Origin: JAVKBW01 sp964352715
GTDB lineage: Bacteria > Pseudomonadota > Alphaproteobacteria > UBA8366 > Aestuariispiraceae
Reading direction: 5' to 3'
NCBI GenBank assembly: GCA_964352715.1
Contig: CAYGSU010000002.1
Span: 69,613-133,612 of the forward strand
DNA length: 64,000 nucleotides
Shown here: in pieces, positions 9,415 to 18,358 of the stretch
Layout of the letters: each line of letters starts with the position of its first letter
How positions within the stretch are numbered: position 1 is the stretch's first letter
Made by a program: the position numbers and the translations under genes
Notes under the pieces: model-generated
Database searches by the model: none
What the model was told of the DNA's origin: nothing
What the model saw: only the letters and a program-made list of their open reading frames with translations

Positions 9415-9753
9415 TCGATGATTGTCGAATTCAAGCGAAACACCGCGCCGGTTATCCTCGCCGATCATCTGCTGTCTTCTGAACGCAGATACTTCGACAA
9501 CATCTGGCTTAACGGCGGTTATCTGTTGGGGCCTTATTACAATGCCTATCTTCGCGGTATTCCAGGCGGCTTCTATTCCCTCAAGCAAGCTGCGCCGGAT
9601 GCTTTCACAAAAAGCGAGTATTACAGGATTTATTTTCGTCATGTCGGACAGTCCGATATGGCCGGTTACGTCGCCTGGCCGAGGCCCGAACAATGCAGGA
9701 GAACAGGAAGTTTCAATCTGATGCTAACGAACCGGACAGGGATTCGTCGTTAG
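9415..9753 (+). pseudogene. LuxR-type regulator remnant, N-terminal domain only
   Basis: The plus frame just after the gap reads continuously for about 112 codons. It contains LLGPYYNAYLRGIPGGFY and SEYYRIYFRHVG, a pattern I associate with the sensory N-terminal domain of a family of short LuxR-type regulators. The 5' end is lost in the gap. The frame stops at 9753 and no LuxR HTH follows; instead the sequence runs into a different gene fragment. It is read as a truncated regulator, with moderate certainty on the family. Confidence 0.45.
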
Positions 9754-9799
9754 CGTCATTTGCAAGCAATAGAGGGGCGAACGGTTTGAATCGCAGGAC

Positions 9800-10456
9800 A
9801 GTGTTGAGTACGGCAACCGTAATGGGGCGTCATGGCGCCGCGATGGAGTCGGGCGGGCTCATTACTGGCCGATACCCGGCACCGATGGGCCGACCGTGCT
9901 GACACCTGACGATATCATGAACGGCATTGAAGCCACTGGCCCGGTCGTCATTTACGATACCGATGGCGGCTATATCGGCAATGTGATCGCCGAAAAACTG
10001 CATGCTGACGGACATGCGGTAACAATCGCAACCCCGTCGCCGGAGATCGCCGGATACCTGACGCTGACCATGGAGCAGAACAAGGTTGTTGCCCGCATGA
10101 TGGAGCTGGGTATCGAGATCATTCGTCTGAAAAGCCTTACCTCTGTCGGCGAAGACCATGTCCAGCTCGAATGCGTCTATGGCGGCGAGGGCAGGCGGCT
10201 CGATGCGGTCTCGGTCGTCATCGTATCCGGCCGGAAGCCGAATGACAGTCTGTACCAGGCATTGTCGGCCCGCCCGGACGATCTTGAGAAGGCTGGCATC
10301 AAATCAGTCGACCGGATCGGCGATTGCGAAGCCCCCGGCATCATCGCCTTCGCGGTTCATGACGGGCATCGATACGCAAGGGACCTCGACCGGAAAGGCT
10401 CGCCGGCCTATCTGCCGTATATACCTGAAATGAATCAGGCGGAGTGGTTGCGATAG
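9800..10456 (+). pseudogene. C-terminal fragment of a trimethylamine/dimethylamine dehydrogenase-like flavoprotein
   Basis: The frame from about 9800 reads VEYGNRNGASWRRDG, then RAHYWPIPGTDG, LTPDDIM and GPVVIYDTDGGYIGNVIAEKL, and ends with IGDCEAPGIIAFAVHDGHR. This matches the order of motifs in the C-terminal ADP/FAD-like half of trimethylamine dehydrogenase (VIIATGARW..IPGAD..LTPEQVMDG..LIGDAEAPRLIA). The N-terminal TIM barrel with the FMN and 4Fe-4S sites is absent, and the expected ATG-A motif before GASW is damaged. Only about 219 of over 700 residues remain, so it is a pseudogene or a product of mis-assembly near the gap. Confidence 0.7.
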
Positions 10457-10615
10457 AGGCGCTTTCGGCAATTGGCGTTTGGTGGTCTGGTGACAGGCTG
10501 ACCATAAGAATGTTGTGTCTGTCGGTGTCAGGATTGCCGAATTGTACAATTTAAGCCAGAATTTATGATCCATTGTGACGTTCCGCGCGTAGAATACTTA
10601 TTTCGGAGACGTCTG

Positions 10616-10864
10616 ATGAGCAAATTCCGCACACATTTTGAACTCGGTATCAAAGATATCCAGATAATTGAAGACTCTCTGACTCACACGGTCGGCGATC
10701 TGACTCAGCGGGTCCTTGATGCCGATAACGAAACGTTTCGACTGGCCGACAGCGATGAAGTAGACGCGAACATGCAAATGCTTACGGCGGTTCGTGATCT
10801 GCTTGGCCGTATTCATGACCAGAAGCTCTGGTACATGTCGAAAGAGAACGTGCCGCGCGGCTGA
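10616..10864 (+). CDS. Small hypothetical protein
   Basis: 82 aa and hydrophilic, with no membrane segment or cysteine. ATG 10616 has CGGAG 7-8 bp upstream, which favours it over the earlier in-frame start. I do not recognise the family. The protein is rich in Asp and Glu and predicted largely helical (DLTQRVLDADNETFRLADSDEV). It stands alone between the catabolic remnants and tspO. Confidence 0.6.
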   Translation: MSKFRTHFELGIKDIQIIEDSLTHTVGDLTQRVLDADNETFRLADSDEVDANMQMLTAVRDLLGRIHDQKLWYMSKENVPRG

Positions 10865-11089
10865 CGTTGAAACGCCGGTTGTTGTAAAGCTGTTCTCTTG
10901 TTTCCGTACGTTGTTGTCCGTGGCGTTAGTATTTTAGCGCCCCTGAGCGGTTTTGACGTTATCGCACCCAGTAATTGATCATTAACAGGGGTCGTATTGG
11001 TTTGTTCGGCCATAACCGGTAACAGTATCGGGCTGTTCACGACGAAAGCGGTCAGCGCGCGACAATGCGACGAAGGGTTTTTGTTTTAA

Positions 11090-11566
11090 ATGGATGATCT
11101 GAATTTCTGGTCACTTGGCGCATTCATGCTGGTGGTGATGGCTGCAGCCTGCTCGGGGTCATTCTTCAAACCCGGCGAGTGGTATTTTGCGCTTGAAAAA
11201 CCGTCATGGAACCCGCCGCCCTGGGTTTTTGGCGCTGTCTGGTCGGTGTTGTATCTGATGATCGCAATCGCCGGCTGGCTCGCCTGGGAAACAGCGCCCG
11301 AAGGCATGCTGCTGCCGGCCTTTGCCGTGTTCGGCGTTCAGCTTGCACTGAATGCGGCGTGGTCGGCCGTGTTTTTTGGAATGAGGCGAATGCGCCTGGC
11401 GTTTCTAGACCTCATCCTTCTGTGGCTGGCCGTGCTGGCAAATATCTACTTTTTCTTCGATATTCTGCCATTGGCCGCGTGGCTTCTGGTGCCTTATCTG
11501 ATCTGGGTGACGATTGCCGGGGCGCTGAACATTTCCGTGCTGCGGCTTAACAAGGGCGCCATCTAG
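11090..11566 (+). CDS. tspO: TspO/MBR family tryptophan-rich sensory protein
   Basis: 158 aa with five hydrophobic helices and the family signatures FKPGEWYFALEKPSWNPPPWVFG (first loop) and LNAAWSAVFFG. TspO is an outer-membrane tetrapyrrole-binding protein that in Rhodobacter lowers expression of photopigment genes in response to oxygen. In Rhodobacter it sits between crtB and crtC; here it is at the other end of the cluster next to idi and bchI. No PpsR site was found in the 225 bp upstream. It is convergent with idi (23 bp apart). Confidence 0.93.
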   Translation: MDDLNFWSLGAFMLVVMAAACSGSFFKPGEWYFALEKPSWNPPPWVFGAVWSVLYLMIAIAGWLAWETAPEGMLLPAFAVFGVQLALNAAWSAVFFGMRRMRLAFLDLILLWLAVLANIYFFFDILPLAAWLLVPYLIWVTIAGALNISVLRLNKGAI

Positions 11567-11589
11567 CAGGGTATGCACCGGGTGGCCGG

Positions 11590-12159
11590 TTACATATTGG
11601 CGGCCAGACCGAGCGAAAGGCGCGGGTCGCGATACCATTTATGGGCGTTGTCGAGTTGCGCATAATGATTGCGCAGGTAATGCCGCAGCCATACGGAATA
11701 CCGCGACGGGTCATCTTCGACATAGGTGTAAAGGGCATCGAGCGGAACCAGGGCGGTGTCCGTCGCCTCCAGCGGATTCAGATTAAGCTCACCGGTAAAC
11801 CGTCCGACAAAGATCGTAACGATCTCGTTCTCTGACATGCCGTTGTCCAACTGGGCAGAATAAGCCGTTGTAAAGCACGGTTTCAGCGGAGCAAGGACCC
11901 CAAGCTCTTCGTTGAGTCGCCGTTCTGCGGCCCGGCGTATCGATTCCTTCGGGCGGGGATGCCCGCAACATGAATTCGCCCACAGGCCGCCGGAATGATA
12001 TTTCCCTTCGTACCGACGCTGCAGCAGGGTTCGGCCTTCGTCATCAACCAGAAAAACAGAAAAGGCGCGATGCCTGATGCCGCGCCGGTGAATATCGTAT
12101 TTTTCACCGTATCCTATCGTCCGGTTGGACGGGTCTACCAGAATGACTGATTCCTGCAT
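11590..12159 (-). CDS. idi: Isopentenyl-diphosphate delta-isomerase, type I
   Basis: 189 aa Nudix-fold enzyme interconverting IPP and DMAPP, feeding carotenoid and phytyl/geranylgeranyl synthesis. Family motifs are RHRAFSVFLVD (starting HRRGIRHRAF), LWANSCCGHPRP with the catalytic Cys, and the Nudix-like RRAAERRLNEELG with metal-binding Glu residues. It is divergent from bchI, and the shared 215 bp carry a perfect PpsR site, so it is probably repressed together with pigment genes. Confidence 0.94.
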   Translation of the reverse strand: MQESVILVDPSNRTIGYGEKYDIHRRGIRHRAFSVFLVDDEGRTLLQRRYEGKYHSGGLWANSCCGHPRPKESIRRAAERRLNEELGVLAPLKPCFTTAYSAQLDNGMSENEIVTIFVGRFTGELNLNPLEATDTALVPLDALYTYVEDDPSRYSVWLRHYLRNHYAQLDNAHKWYRDPRLSLGLAANM

Positions 12160-12223
12160 CTTGCGGTCTCGCGAGAATTGTTCGTGAAGGCCTCAATTCG
12201 ACATTACATATGGACACCTTTGC

Positions 12224-12241
12224 TGTCATGTAAAATTGACA
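12224..12241. promoter_or_regulatory. PpsR/CrtJ operator between idi and bchI
   Basis: TGTCATGTAAAATTGACA is a perfect TGT-N12-ACA site with an AT-rich centre. It lies 64 bp upstream of idi (-) and 133 bp upstream of bchI (+). ppsR is encoded in this window. A single site is visible here; no second site at 7-8 bp spacing was found. Confidence 0.75.
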
Positions 12242-12374
12242 ATATTCCGGAAGGACCGCATCTTCTTTCGGCTGAATTTGCGATGCGCAAGGCGGCCGGT
12301 TTGACGGGTTTGCATTCCAATCCATCGGGTCTACTGTCGGCGCATCATTGGAAAAAACATTAAGAAAGAACGTC

Positions 12375-13397
12375 ATGGGCGCTGTTTACCCGTTTTCCGC
12401 GATCGTCGGTCAGGAAGAAATGAAACGAGCGATGCTGATCGCGGCGGTCGATTCGAAAATCGGCGGTGTGCTTGTCTTCGGAGACCGCGGAACGGGCAAA
12501 TCGACGATCGTGCGGGCGCTGGCCCAGCTTTTGCCGCCGATGCAGATCATCGCGGATTGCCCCTATAATTGCGCGCCGGATGCGCCGTCGCCGCTATGCC
12601 CGCACCGTTGCGCCGACAAACCGTCGGAAAAGCGCAAGGCGAAAAAGGTTCCGGTGCCGGTGATCGACCTGCCGCTGGGCGCGACGGAAGACCGGGTGGT
12701 CGGGGCCCTCGATCTGGAAAAGGCCCTGGCTTTCGGGGAAAAGCATTTTGATCCGGGTCTGCTGGCGCGGGCCAACAGGGGCTTTCTGTATATTGACGAG
12801 GTCAACCTGCTGGAGGATCACCTTGTCGACCTGCTGCTCGATGTCGCCGCATCGGGCGAAAACGTTGTCGAACGGGAAGGCCTGAGCGTCAGACACCCGG
12901 CGCGGTTTGTGCTGATCGGCAGCGGCAACCCGGAAGAAGGCGAATTGCGGCCGCAATTGCTTGATCGGTTCGGGGTATCGGTTGAAGTGTCGACGCCCCG
13001 GGACCTTGCGACACGGGTGTCGGTGGTCCGCCAGCGCGATTCTTTTGATCGCGATCAAGCCGGCTTCATCGCAACATGGAAACGGCGCGACAGCAGCTTG
13101 CGCAGCAAGATCCTGAAGGCGCGCTCGATTCTGGATTCTGTAGAAACACCGGACCAGGCGCTGGAGAAAACGGCGCAGCTGTGTCTGACGCTGGGAACCG
13201 ACGGTTTGCGGGGCGAGCTGACCCTTATTCGTGCCGCCCGAGCGATGGCTGCTCTCGAAGGGGCAGGCGAGATCGGCGAAAAGCATTTGAAGGATGTCGC
13301 GGCAATGGCCCTGCGGCATCGCCTGCGCCGCGATCCGCTGGATGAGACCGGGTCTGCGGTACGCATAGAGCGGGCGGTCGAAGAGGTGTTCGGCTAG
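12375..13397 (+). CDS. bchI: Magnesium chelatase subunit I (AAA+ ATPase)
   Basis: 340 aa. It forms the hexameric ATPase that with BchD drives Mg insertion into protoporphyrin IX by BchH. The N-terminus AVYPFSAIVGQEEMK is characteristic; Walker A is GDRGTGKST at residues 36-44, Walker B is FLYIDEVNLLEDHL, and the arginine-containing sensor segment is RPQLLDRFG. ATG 12375 is chosen over an upstream in-frame TTG because homologues begin at this point and AAGAAAG precedes it. It is followed by bchD after 2 bp and then by bchO. Confidence 0.97.
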   Translation: MGAVYPFSAIVGQEEMKRAMLIAAVDSKIGGVLVFGDRGTGKSTIVRALAQLLPPMQIIADCPYNCAPDAPSPLCPHRCADKPSEKRKAKKVPVPVIDLPLGATEDRVVGALDLEKALAFGEKHFDPGLLARANRGFLYIDEVNLLEDHLVDLLLDVAASGENVVEREGLSVRHPARFVLIGSGNPEEGELRPQLLDRFGVSVEVSTPRDLATRVSVVRQRDSFDRDQAGFIATWKRRDSSLRSKILKARSILDSVETPDQALEKTAQLCLTLGTDGLRGELTLIRAARAMAALEGAGEIGEKHLKDVAAMALRHRLRRDPLDETGSAVRIERAVEEVFG

Positions 13398-13399
13398 CC

Positions 13400-15193
13400 A
13401 TGCAGACGGCATCCGCCATCGACGAACCGTCAGGGACCATAAAAATCGATCTTTGGGGCGATGCGGTTCTTGCCGCAACGCTGTTGGCGGTTGACCCGTT
13501 TCTGTTGTCCGGGGCGGTCGTGCACGCGCGGTCCGGCCCTGTCAGGGATCGCTGGTTTACTTTGTTCACCGGCATGCTGCCGTCCGACATGACCGTCCGG
13601 AAACTACCGGTTCATGCCGGGCTGGACCGTATATTGGGTGGGCTTGATCTGGCGGCGACGCTTGCGGCAGGACGCCCGGTGTCGGCTCGGGGGCTGCTGG
13701 CCGAAAGTGACGGCGGTGTCGTCACTGTTTCCGGTGCGGAGCGCCTGGACAGGGAAAAGGCCGCGCAGATTGCATCGGTTATGGATAACGGCGAAGTCCT
13801 GATTGAGCGGGACGGGATCACCGACCGGTCTCCCGCCCGTTTCGGACTGATCCTGTTTGATGAAAGCCAATCCCCTGACGAAGCGGTGCCAGCCGTTCTG
13901 GCCGATCGGGTCGCTCTTCATTTCGATCTGGAAACACTGTCGCTGCGTGATGCCGTCGCGATGGATATCGGGCCGGAATATGTGCAGGAGGCGCGGGAAA
14001 ACGCCCGCTCGGTCACCGTTGACGATCAGGATATGGAAGCCTTGTCGGCGACCGGCATGATGCTTGGCATTTCATCGGCGAGGCCGGTTCTGCAGGCGCT
14101 GGCGGCGGCCCGGATATGCGCAGCGCTGGACGGCCGTTCCCGTGTGGAAAAAGCGGATATGGATGCTGCGTTCCGGCTGGTCCTGCTGCCGCGCGCAACA
14201 CAGATCCCGGCGCCCCCTGATGAAGACCAGACCGAACAGCAACCGGAGCAGCCGGTTGAGCCGCCGCAACCGACCGATAGCGATGATCCGCAAAACCGCA
14301 CCGAGGACGCCTCGGAAGACCGGATGGTCGAGGCGGCAAAGGCTGTGATCCCGGCTGATCTTCTCAATAGTCTGATCTCGGGTGCGGTTCGACGCAGCCC
14401 CGGTGTCGGGTCAGGACGCAGTGGCGAGGAACAGCGTCAGGCAAAACGCGGTCGCCCGGTCGGCGTCCAGACCAGACCGCCCTATGCCGGCGCTCGGCCG
14501 AAAGTTATCGACACGCTGCGGGCCGCTGCGCCCTGGCAATCGATCCGGCGAAAGGCATCGAATGCCGAGAAGGGCAGACTTCTGGTCGCGAAGGAAGATT
14601 TTCGCTATGCGCAATTGAAGCACCGTGCTGAAACTGTGACGATTTTTGTGGTCGACGCGTCAGGGTCGGCAGCGGTGCGACGGCTGGCTGAAGCAAAGGG
14701 CGCTGTCGAATTGTTGCTAGCGGATTGCTATGTGCGGCGCGATCAGGTTGCGGTCATCGCCTTCCGGCGGGATGGTGCGGAAGTGCTGTTGCCGCCGACA
14801 CGATCGCTCACGCGGGCGAAAAAAGCATTGGCCGCCTTGCCCGGTGGGGGCGGCACACCGCTTGCGGCGGGCCTTGACGCCGCACTAGCGCTTGCGACTT
14901 CGGAAAAGCGGCAGGGCAGGACCCCGCTGGTGGTCGTCCTGACAGACGGCCGCGCCAACATCGCAAAAGACGGCACGGCAGACCGCAGCAGGGCCAGCGC
15001 CGATGCGGAACAGTCAGCACAGGCATTGTACGTGGCGGGTTTCCGGGGGCTCTTGATCGACACGGCTACGCGGCCGGACAGGCGGGCGGCGTCTCTGGCC
15101 AAGGCGATGCACGCAAGCTATCTGCCGCTTCCCCAGGCCGATGCGGCCGGCATGAATACAGCCATCAGGGCAATCGGCGATGCGCGCGCTTGA
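13400..15193 (+). CDS. bchD: Magnesium chelatase subunit D
   Basis: 597 aa. The N-terminal AAA-like domain has lost a canonical Walker A. A Pro/Glu/Gln-rich acidic linker follows around residues 270-305, and a C-terminal von Willebrand A (integrin I) domain carries the MIDAS motif DASGS at residues 419-423. BchD bridges BchI and BchH in the chelatase. It starts 2 bp after bchI and its last 14 bp overlap bchO. Confidence 0.96.
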   Translation: MQTASAIDEPSGTIKIDLWGDAVLAATLLAVDPFLLSGAVVHARSGPVRDRWFTLFTGMLPSDMTVRKLPVHAGLDRILGGLDLAATLAAGRPVSARGLLAESDGGVVTVSGAERLDREKAAQIASVMDNGEVLIERDGITDRSPARFGLILFDESQSPDEAVPAVLADRVALHFDLETLSLRDAVAMDIGPEYVQEARENARSVTVDDQDMEALSATGMMLGISSARPVLQALAAARICAALDGRSRVEKADMDAAFRLVLLPRATQIPAPPDEDQTEQQPEQPVEPPQPTDSDDPQNRTEDASEDRMVEAAKAVIPADLLNSLISGAVRRSPGVGSGRSGEEQRQAKRGRPVGVQTRPPYAGARPKVIDTLRAAAPWQSIRRKASNAEKGRLLVAKEDFRYAQLKHRAETVTIFVVDASGSAAVRRLAEAKGAVELLLADCYVRRDQVAVIAFRRDGAEVLLPPTRSLTRAKKALAALPGGGGTPLAAGLDAALALATSEKRQGRTPLVVVLTDGRANIAKDGTADRSRASADAEQSAQALYVAGFRGLLIDTATRPDRRAASLAKAMHASYLPLPQADAAGMNTAIRAIGDARA

Positions 15194-16067
15194 CGACCGG
15201 CTGGACTGGCAGCGTGACGGCAGGGATTGGCCGAATCGCGATTACAGCCGATTTGTCACAGCAGGCGGCCTAACCTGGCATGTACAGTCAGCCGGCGACG
15301 GCCCGGCCCTGCTTCTGATACACGGAACCGGATCTTCCACCCATTCTTGGCGGCGGCTGTTTCCATTGCTGGCCGAGCGATTTTCCGTTCTGGCGATAGA
15401 TCTGCCCGGACATGGCTTTACGACTGCCCCGGCTGCGCACCGGCTGTCGCTGTCCGGTATGGCTGGGGCCGTCGCCAACTTGCTTGCGACGCTGAAGATG
15501 ACGCCGGATGTCGCGGTCGGCCACTCGGCCGGCGCGGCCATTCTGGCTCGCCTCTGCCTGGACCGTGCAATCAATCCAAAGTTCATTGTCAGTCTGAATG
15601 GCGCGTTTCTGCCGTTCGGTGGCATTGCCGGCAAGGTTTTCTCGCCGCTGGCCAAGGTTCTGGCTACAACATCCCTGGCGCCGAACATTTTCGCGGCGCG
15701 GGCATCCAACCGGGCGGTGATCGACCGGTTGATCGGTGAAACCGGGTCCGTCATTGAAGACGAGGATGCTGCCTGTTACTGGCGGCTTGCCCGCTCACCC
15801 GGGCATGTCGCAGCGGCGCTGGCGATGATGGCGAACTGGGATCTCAGCACCCTGTTGACAGAGATGCGCCTGTTACCCGTTCCGCTGGATCTGGTGGTTG
15901 GTGAGCGAGACAAAACCGTCCTGCCTTCTGTCGCGGCGCGCGTTAAAAAGGAAGCGCCGGAAGCCAGAATCGTCACGCTGCCAGGCCTCGGACACCTTGC
16001 GCATGAAGAATCGCCGGGCTTGATTTTCTCTCATATTGAGAAGCGGTATCAGCAGATAACAGATTGA
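15180..16067 (+). CDS. bchO: Alpha/beta hydrolase associated with Mg chelatase
   Basis: 295 aa alpha/beta hydrolase. It has the oxyanion region LLIHGTGSSTHSW, the nucleophile elbow VGHSAGAA near residue 118, and a late GLGHLAHEES with the probable catalytic His. Its position directly after bchID, with a 14-bp overlap with bchD, identifies it as BchO. The exact biochemical role of BchO is unsettled; it is thought to assist Mg-protoporphyrin formation. Confidence 0.92.
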   Translation: MRALDDRLDWQRDGRDWPNRDYSRFVTAGGLTWHVQSAGDGPALLLIHGTGSSTHSWRRLFPLLAERFSVLAIDLPGHGFTTAPAAHRLSLSGMAGAVANLLATLKMTPDVAVGHSAGAAILARLCLDRAINPKFIVSLNGAFLPFGGIAGKVFSPLAKVLATTSLAPNIFAARASNRAVIDRLIGETGSVIEDEDAACYWRLARSPGHVAAALAMMANWDLSTLLTEMRLLPVPLDLVVGERDKTVLPSVAARVKKEAPEARIVTLPGLGHLAHEESPGLIFSHIEKRYQQITD

Positions 16068-16119
16068 TAAAAAAGTATTTTCTGTTACGGGCGTTAGCAG
16101 TTTTTCTTTCATGGAAAAG

Positions 16120-16153
16120 TGTCAAATAAAATAGACGTAAATAATAATGTACA
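16120..16153. promoter_or_regulatory. Compact double PpsR-like operator upstream of dxs
   Basis: The layout is TGT (16120-16122), 12 bp, ACGT (16135-16138), 12 bp, ACA (16151-16153). It can be read as two TGT-N12-ACA half-matched sites, TGT-N12-ACG and CGT-N12-ACA, sharing the central ACGT. The N12 stretches are AT-rich as in the perfect sites elsewhere in the window. It lies 73 bp before the preferred dxs start. The same layout occurs upstream of bchN. Confidence 0.55.
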
Positions 16154-16225
16154 TATTTACCGATTGAGGGTTTAATTGGTTATGGCACTCAGATGCCAGT
16201 TATCAATGATCTGCGGGGGCGTAAG

Positions 16226-18145
16226 ATGAACCTTCACCGGCCAATAGCCGATCTGGTTGAACTGCCAGAACAGGAAAACAGTCGTTCATCGCTTCTCGAC
16301 AAAGTGTCCCAGCCCGAAGATATCCGGAAGATGCCGCGCTCGGCCATGAAACGGCTGGCGGATGAAGTCCGTTCGGAAATGATTTCGATCGTTTCGGAAA
16401 CGGGTGGCCATCTCGGCGCCGGCCTTGGTGTTGTTGAATTGACCGTTGCCCTGCACCGGGTGTTCGATACCCCACGCGACAAGCTCCTCTGGGATGTCAG
16501 TCACCAATGCTACCCGCACAAGATATTGACCGGTCGTCGCGCATCGCTACGCAAGCTTCGGCAGTCCGGCGGGCCTTCGGGTTTCACAAAGATCACCGAA
16601 AGCCGGTTCGATCCGTTTGGTGCGGCGCATAGCTCAACATCGATATCGGCCGGGCTGGGCTTTGCGGTTGCGCGCGATTTCGATGGTATGGACTTCTCGG
16701 TCGTTTCCGTTATCGGCGACGGTGCGATGACTGGCGGCATGGCGTTTGAAGGGCTAAACAATGCCGGCGCGCAGGGCCGTCGGCAGATCGTTGTGCTGAA
16801 CGACAATTCGATGTCGATTGCACCGCCAGCCGGCGCGCTGGAAGGGCATTTACAGACATTGCGAAACTGTCTGCCGTCGAAGACGGTTCGGAAAAAGGCG
16901 CTTCAGCAATCGAAATTGCCGAGTTTTTCACCTCAGCCGACACTGTTCGATAATCTGGGCATTCGGTATGCCGGTCCCTTCGACGGGCATGATATGGACG
17001 AAATGCTGACTGTTCTGGAACAGGCGCGGCGATACGAAAACGGGCCGCTGCTGGTTCATGTGCTCACCGACAAGGGCAAGGGTTATGCCCCGGCGGAAAA
17101 GGCAGCGGACAAATATCACGGCGTAAAGAAATTCGATATCCGCACGGGCGAACAGGCGAAATCACCAGCCGGACCGCCGAGCTATACGAATGTCTTCGCC
17201 AAGGCGCTGATTGCCGAGGCCAAAGCGGATTCACGGGTTGCGGCAATCACCGCCGCGATGCCGTCCGGCACCGGGCTCGACAAGTTTGCAAAAGCCTTTC
17301 CGGACAGATGTTTCGATGCCGGCATCGCTGAACAGCATGCCGTAACGTTCTGCGCCGGCATGGCTGCGGAAGGTTACAGGCCGTTCGCCGCCATTTATTC
17401 GACCTTCCTTCAGCGCGCATATGACCAGATAGTACACGATGTCGCCATTCAGCGGCTGCCCGTTCGGTTCGCCATCGACCGCGCCGGCATGGTTGGCGCT
17501 GACGGTGTGACGCATCAGGGGTCATATGACATCAGTTACCTTGGATGTTTGCCCGGCTTTGTGCTGATGGCGCCGAGCGACGAAACGGAACTGATGCATA
17601 TGGTCGCCACGGCGGCGGCGATTGACGACCGCCCGTCGGCGATTCGCTTTCCGCGCGGCGAAGGAACAGGGTCGGCGCTTCCTGACAGAGGCGACGTTCT
17701 TGAGATCGGCAGGGGCCGAATCGTCCTTGAAGGCGGCGATGTGGCGATCCTTTCGTATGGCACGCGCCTTGCCGATGCGCTGATGGCCGCCTCACTGCTG
17801 GCCGAACAGGGCATAAAGGCGACTGTGGCTGATGCCCGCTTCGCAAAACCGGTCGATCACGCGCTTGTGGCGCAGCTTGCACGAAACCATCCGCTTCTGG
17901 TGACACTCGAAGAAGGGGCTGTTGGCGGGTTTTCCGCACAGGTTTTCGATAGCCTGGTCTACCAGCGGCGTCAGGACTGTCTGAATCGGGTGCTTCCGAT
18001 GTACCTGCCGGACCTGTTCATCGATCACGATGCGCCAGGCAATCAAATCCGGCAATCCGGCCTGCATGCAGAAGGCATCGCCGCGCGGGTTCTGGAATCC
18101 CTCCGGCTTTCTGGCACGGGTAGTTCCGCTAAGCGGCTGATTTAA
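16226..18145 (+). CDS. dxs: 1-deoxy-D-xylulose-5-phosphate synthase
   Basis: 639 aa thiamine-diphosphate enzyme of the MEP pathway, condensing pyruvate and glyceraldehyde 3-phosphate. Key motifs are HLGAGLGVVELTVALH, SHQCYPHKILTGRR, the ThDP motif GDGAMTGGMAFE with LNDNSMSI, FDGHDMDEM, and in the pyrimidine domain IAEQHAVTFCAGMA with the conserved Glu. ATG 16226 is chosen because GGGGGC precedes it; ATG 16193, in frame, is the alternative. It sits inside the PGC, between bchO and bchN, under a PpsR-like operator, so precursor supply is probably tied to pigment synthesis. A housekeeping dxs may exist elsewhere. Confidence 0.95.
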   Translation: MNLHRPIADLVELPEQENSRSSLLDKVSQPEDIRKMPRSAMKRLADEVRSEMISIVSETGGHLGAGLGVVELTVALHRVFDTPRDKLLWDVSHQCYPHKILTGRRASLRKLRQSGGPSGFTKITESRFDPFGAAHSSTSISAGLGFAVARDFDGMDFSVVSVIGDGAMTGGMAFEGLNNAGAQGRRQIVVLNDNSMSIAPPAGALEGHLQTLRNCLPSKTVRKKALQQSKLPSFSPQPTLFDNLGIRYAGPFDGHDMDEMLTVLEQARRYENGPLLVHVLTDKGKGYAPAEKAADKYHGVKKFDIRTGEQAKSPAGPPSYTNVFAKALIAEAKADSRVAAITAAMPSGTGLDKFAKAFPDRCFDAGIAEQHAVTFCAGMAAEGYRPFAAIYSTFLQRAYDQIVHDVAIQRLPVRFAIDRAGMVGADGVTHQGSYDISYLGCLPGFVLMAPSDETELMHMVATAAAIDDRPSAIRFPRGEGTGSALPDRGDVLEIGRGRIVLEGGDVAILSYGTRLADALMAASLLAEQGIKATVADARFAKPVDHALVAQLARNHPLLVTLEEGAVGGFSAQVFDSLVYQRRQDCLNRVLPMYLPDLFIDHDAPGNQIRQSGLHAEGIAARVLESLRLSGTGSSAKRLI

Positions 18146-18196
18146 AACAGGTTTTCTTGCTGTTTTCGTGTCTTGCCGACAGAATCCCATTTATTA

Positions 18197-18230
18197 TGTC
18201 CAAAATATTTTACGTCAAATAAACTTGACA
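18197..18230. promoter_or_regulatory. Compact double PpsR-like operator upstream of bchN
   Basis: The layout is TGT (18197-18199), 12 bp, ACGT (18212-18215), 12 bp, ACA (18228-18230). It has the same 34-bp architecture as the site before dxs, with AT-rich spacers. The second half reads GTCAAATAAACTTGACA, itself an inverted repeat of GTCAA and TTGAC. It lies about 130 bp before bchN and would control the whole bchN-to-hemA superoperon. Confidence 0.6.
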
Positions 18231-18358
18231 TATTTAATGGTCCGCAATTACACTTTTAGCTAATGGGATTGCACAAGGATGATCCTGTGCAACGGGCAGA
18301 GAACGGAACGAAAAGACCTGTTCCACAAGGGCCGGTTGCGAATAAGGGGGTAAGGAAA

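Noticed and set aside
12348..12374. TTG start for bchI at 12348
   Set aside because: Homologues begin at the equivalent of ATG 12375; the extra nine codons are not conserved by eye.
18144..18166. AAAACAG/CTGTTTT hairpin after dxs as a terminator
   Set aside because: Seven weak pairs with a 9-base loop and no T-run; too weak to call.
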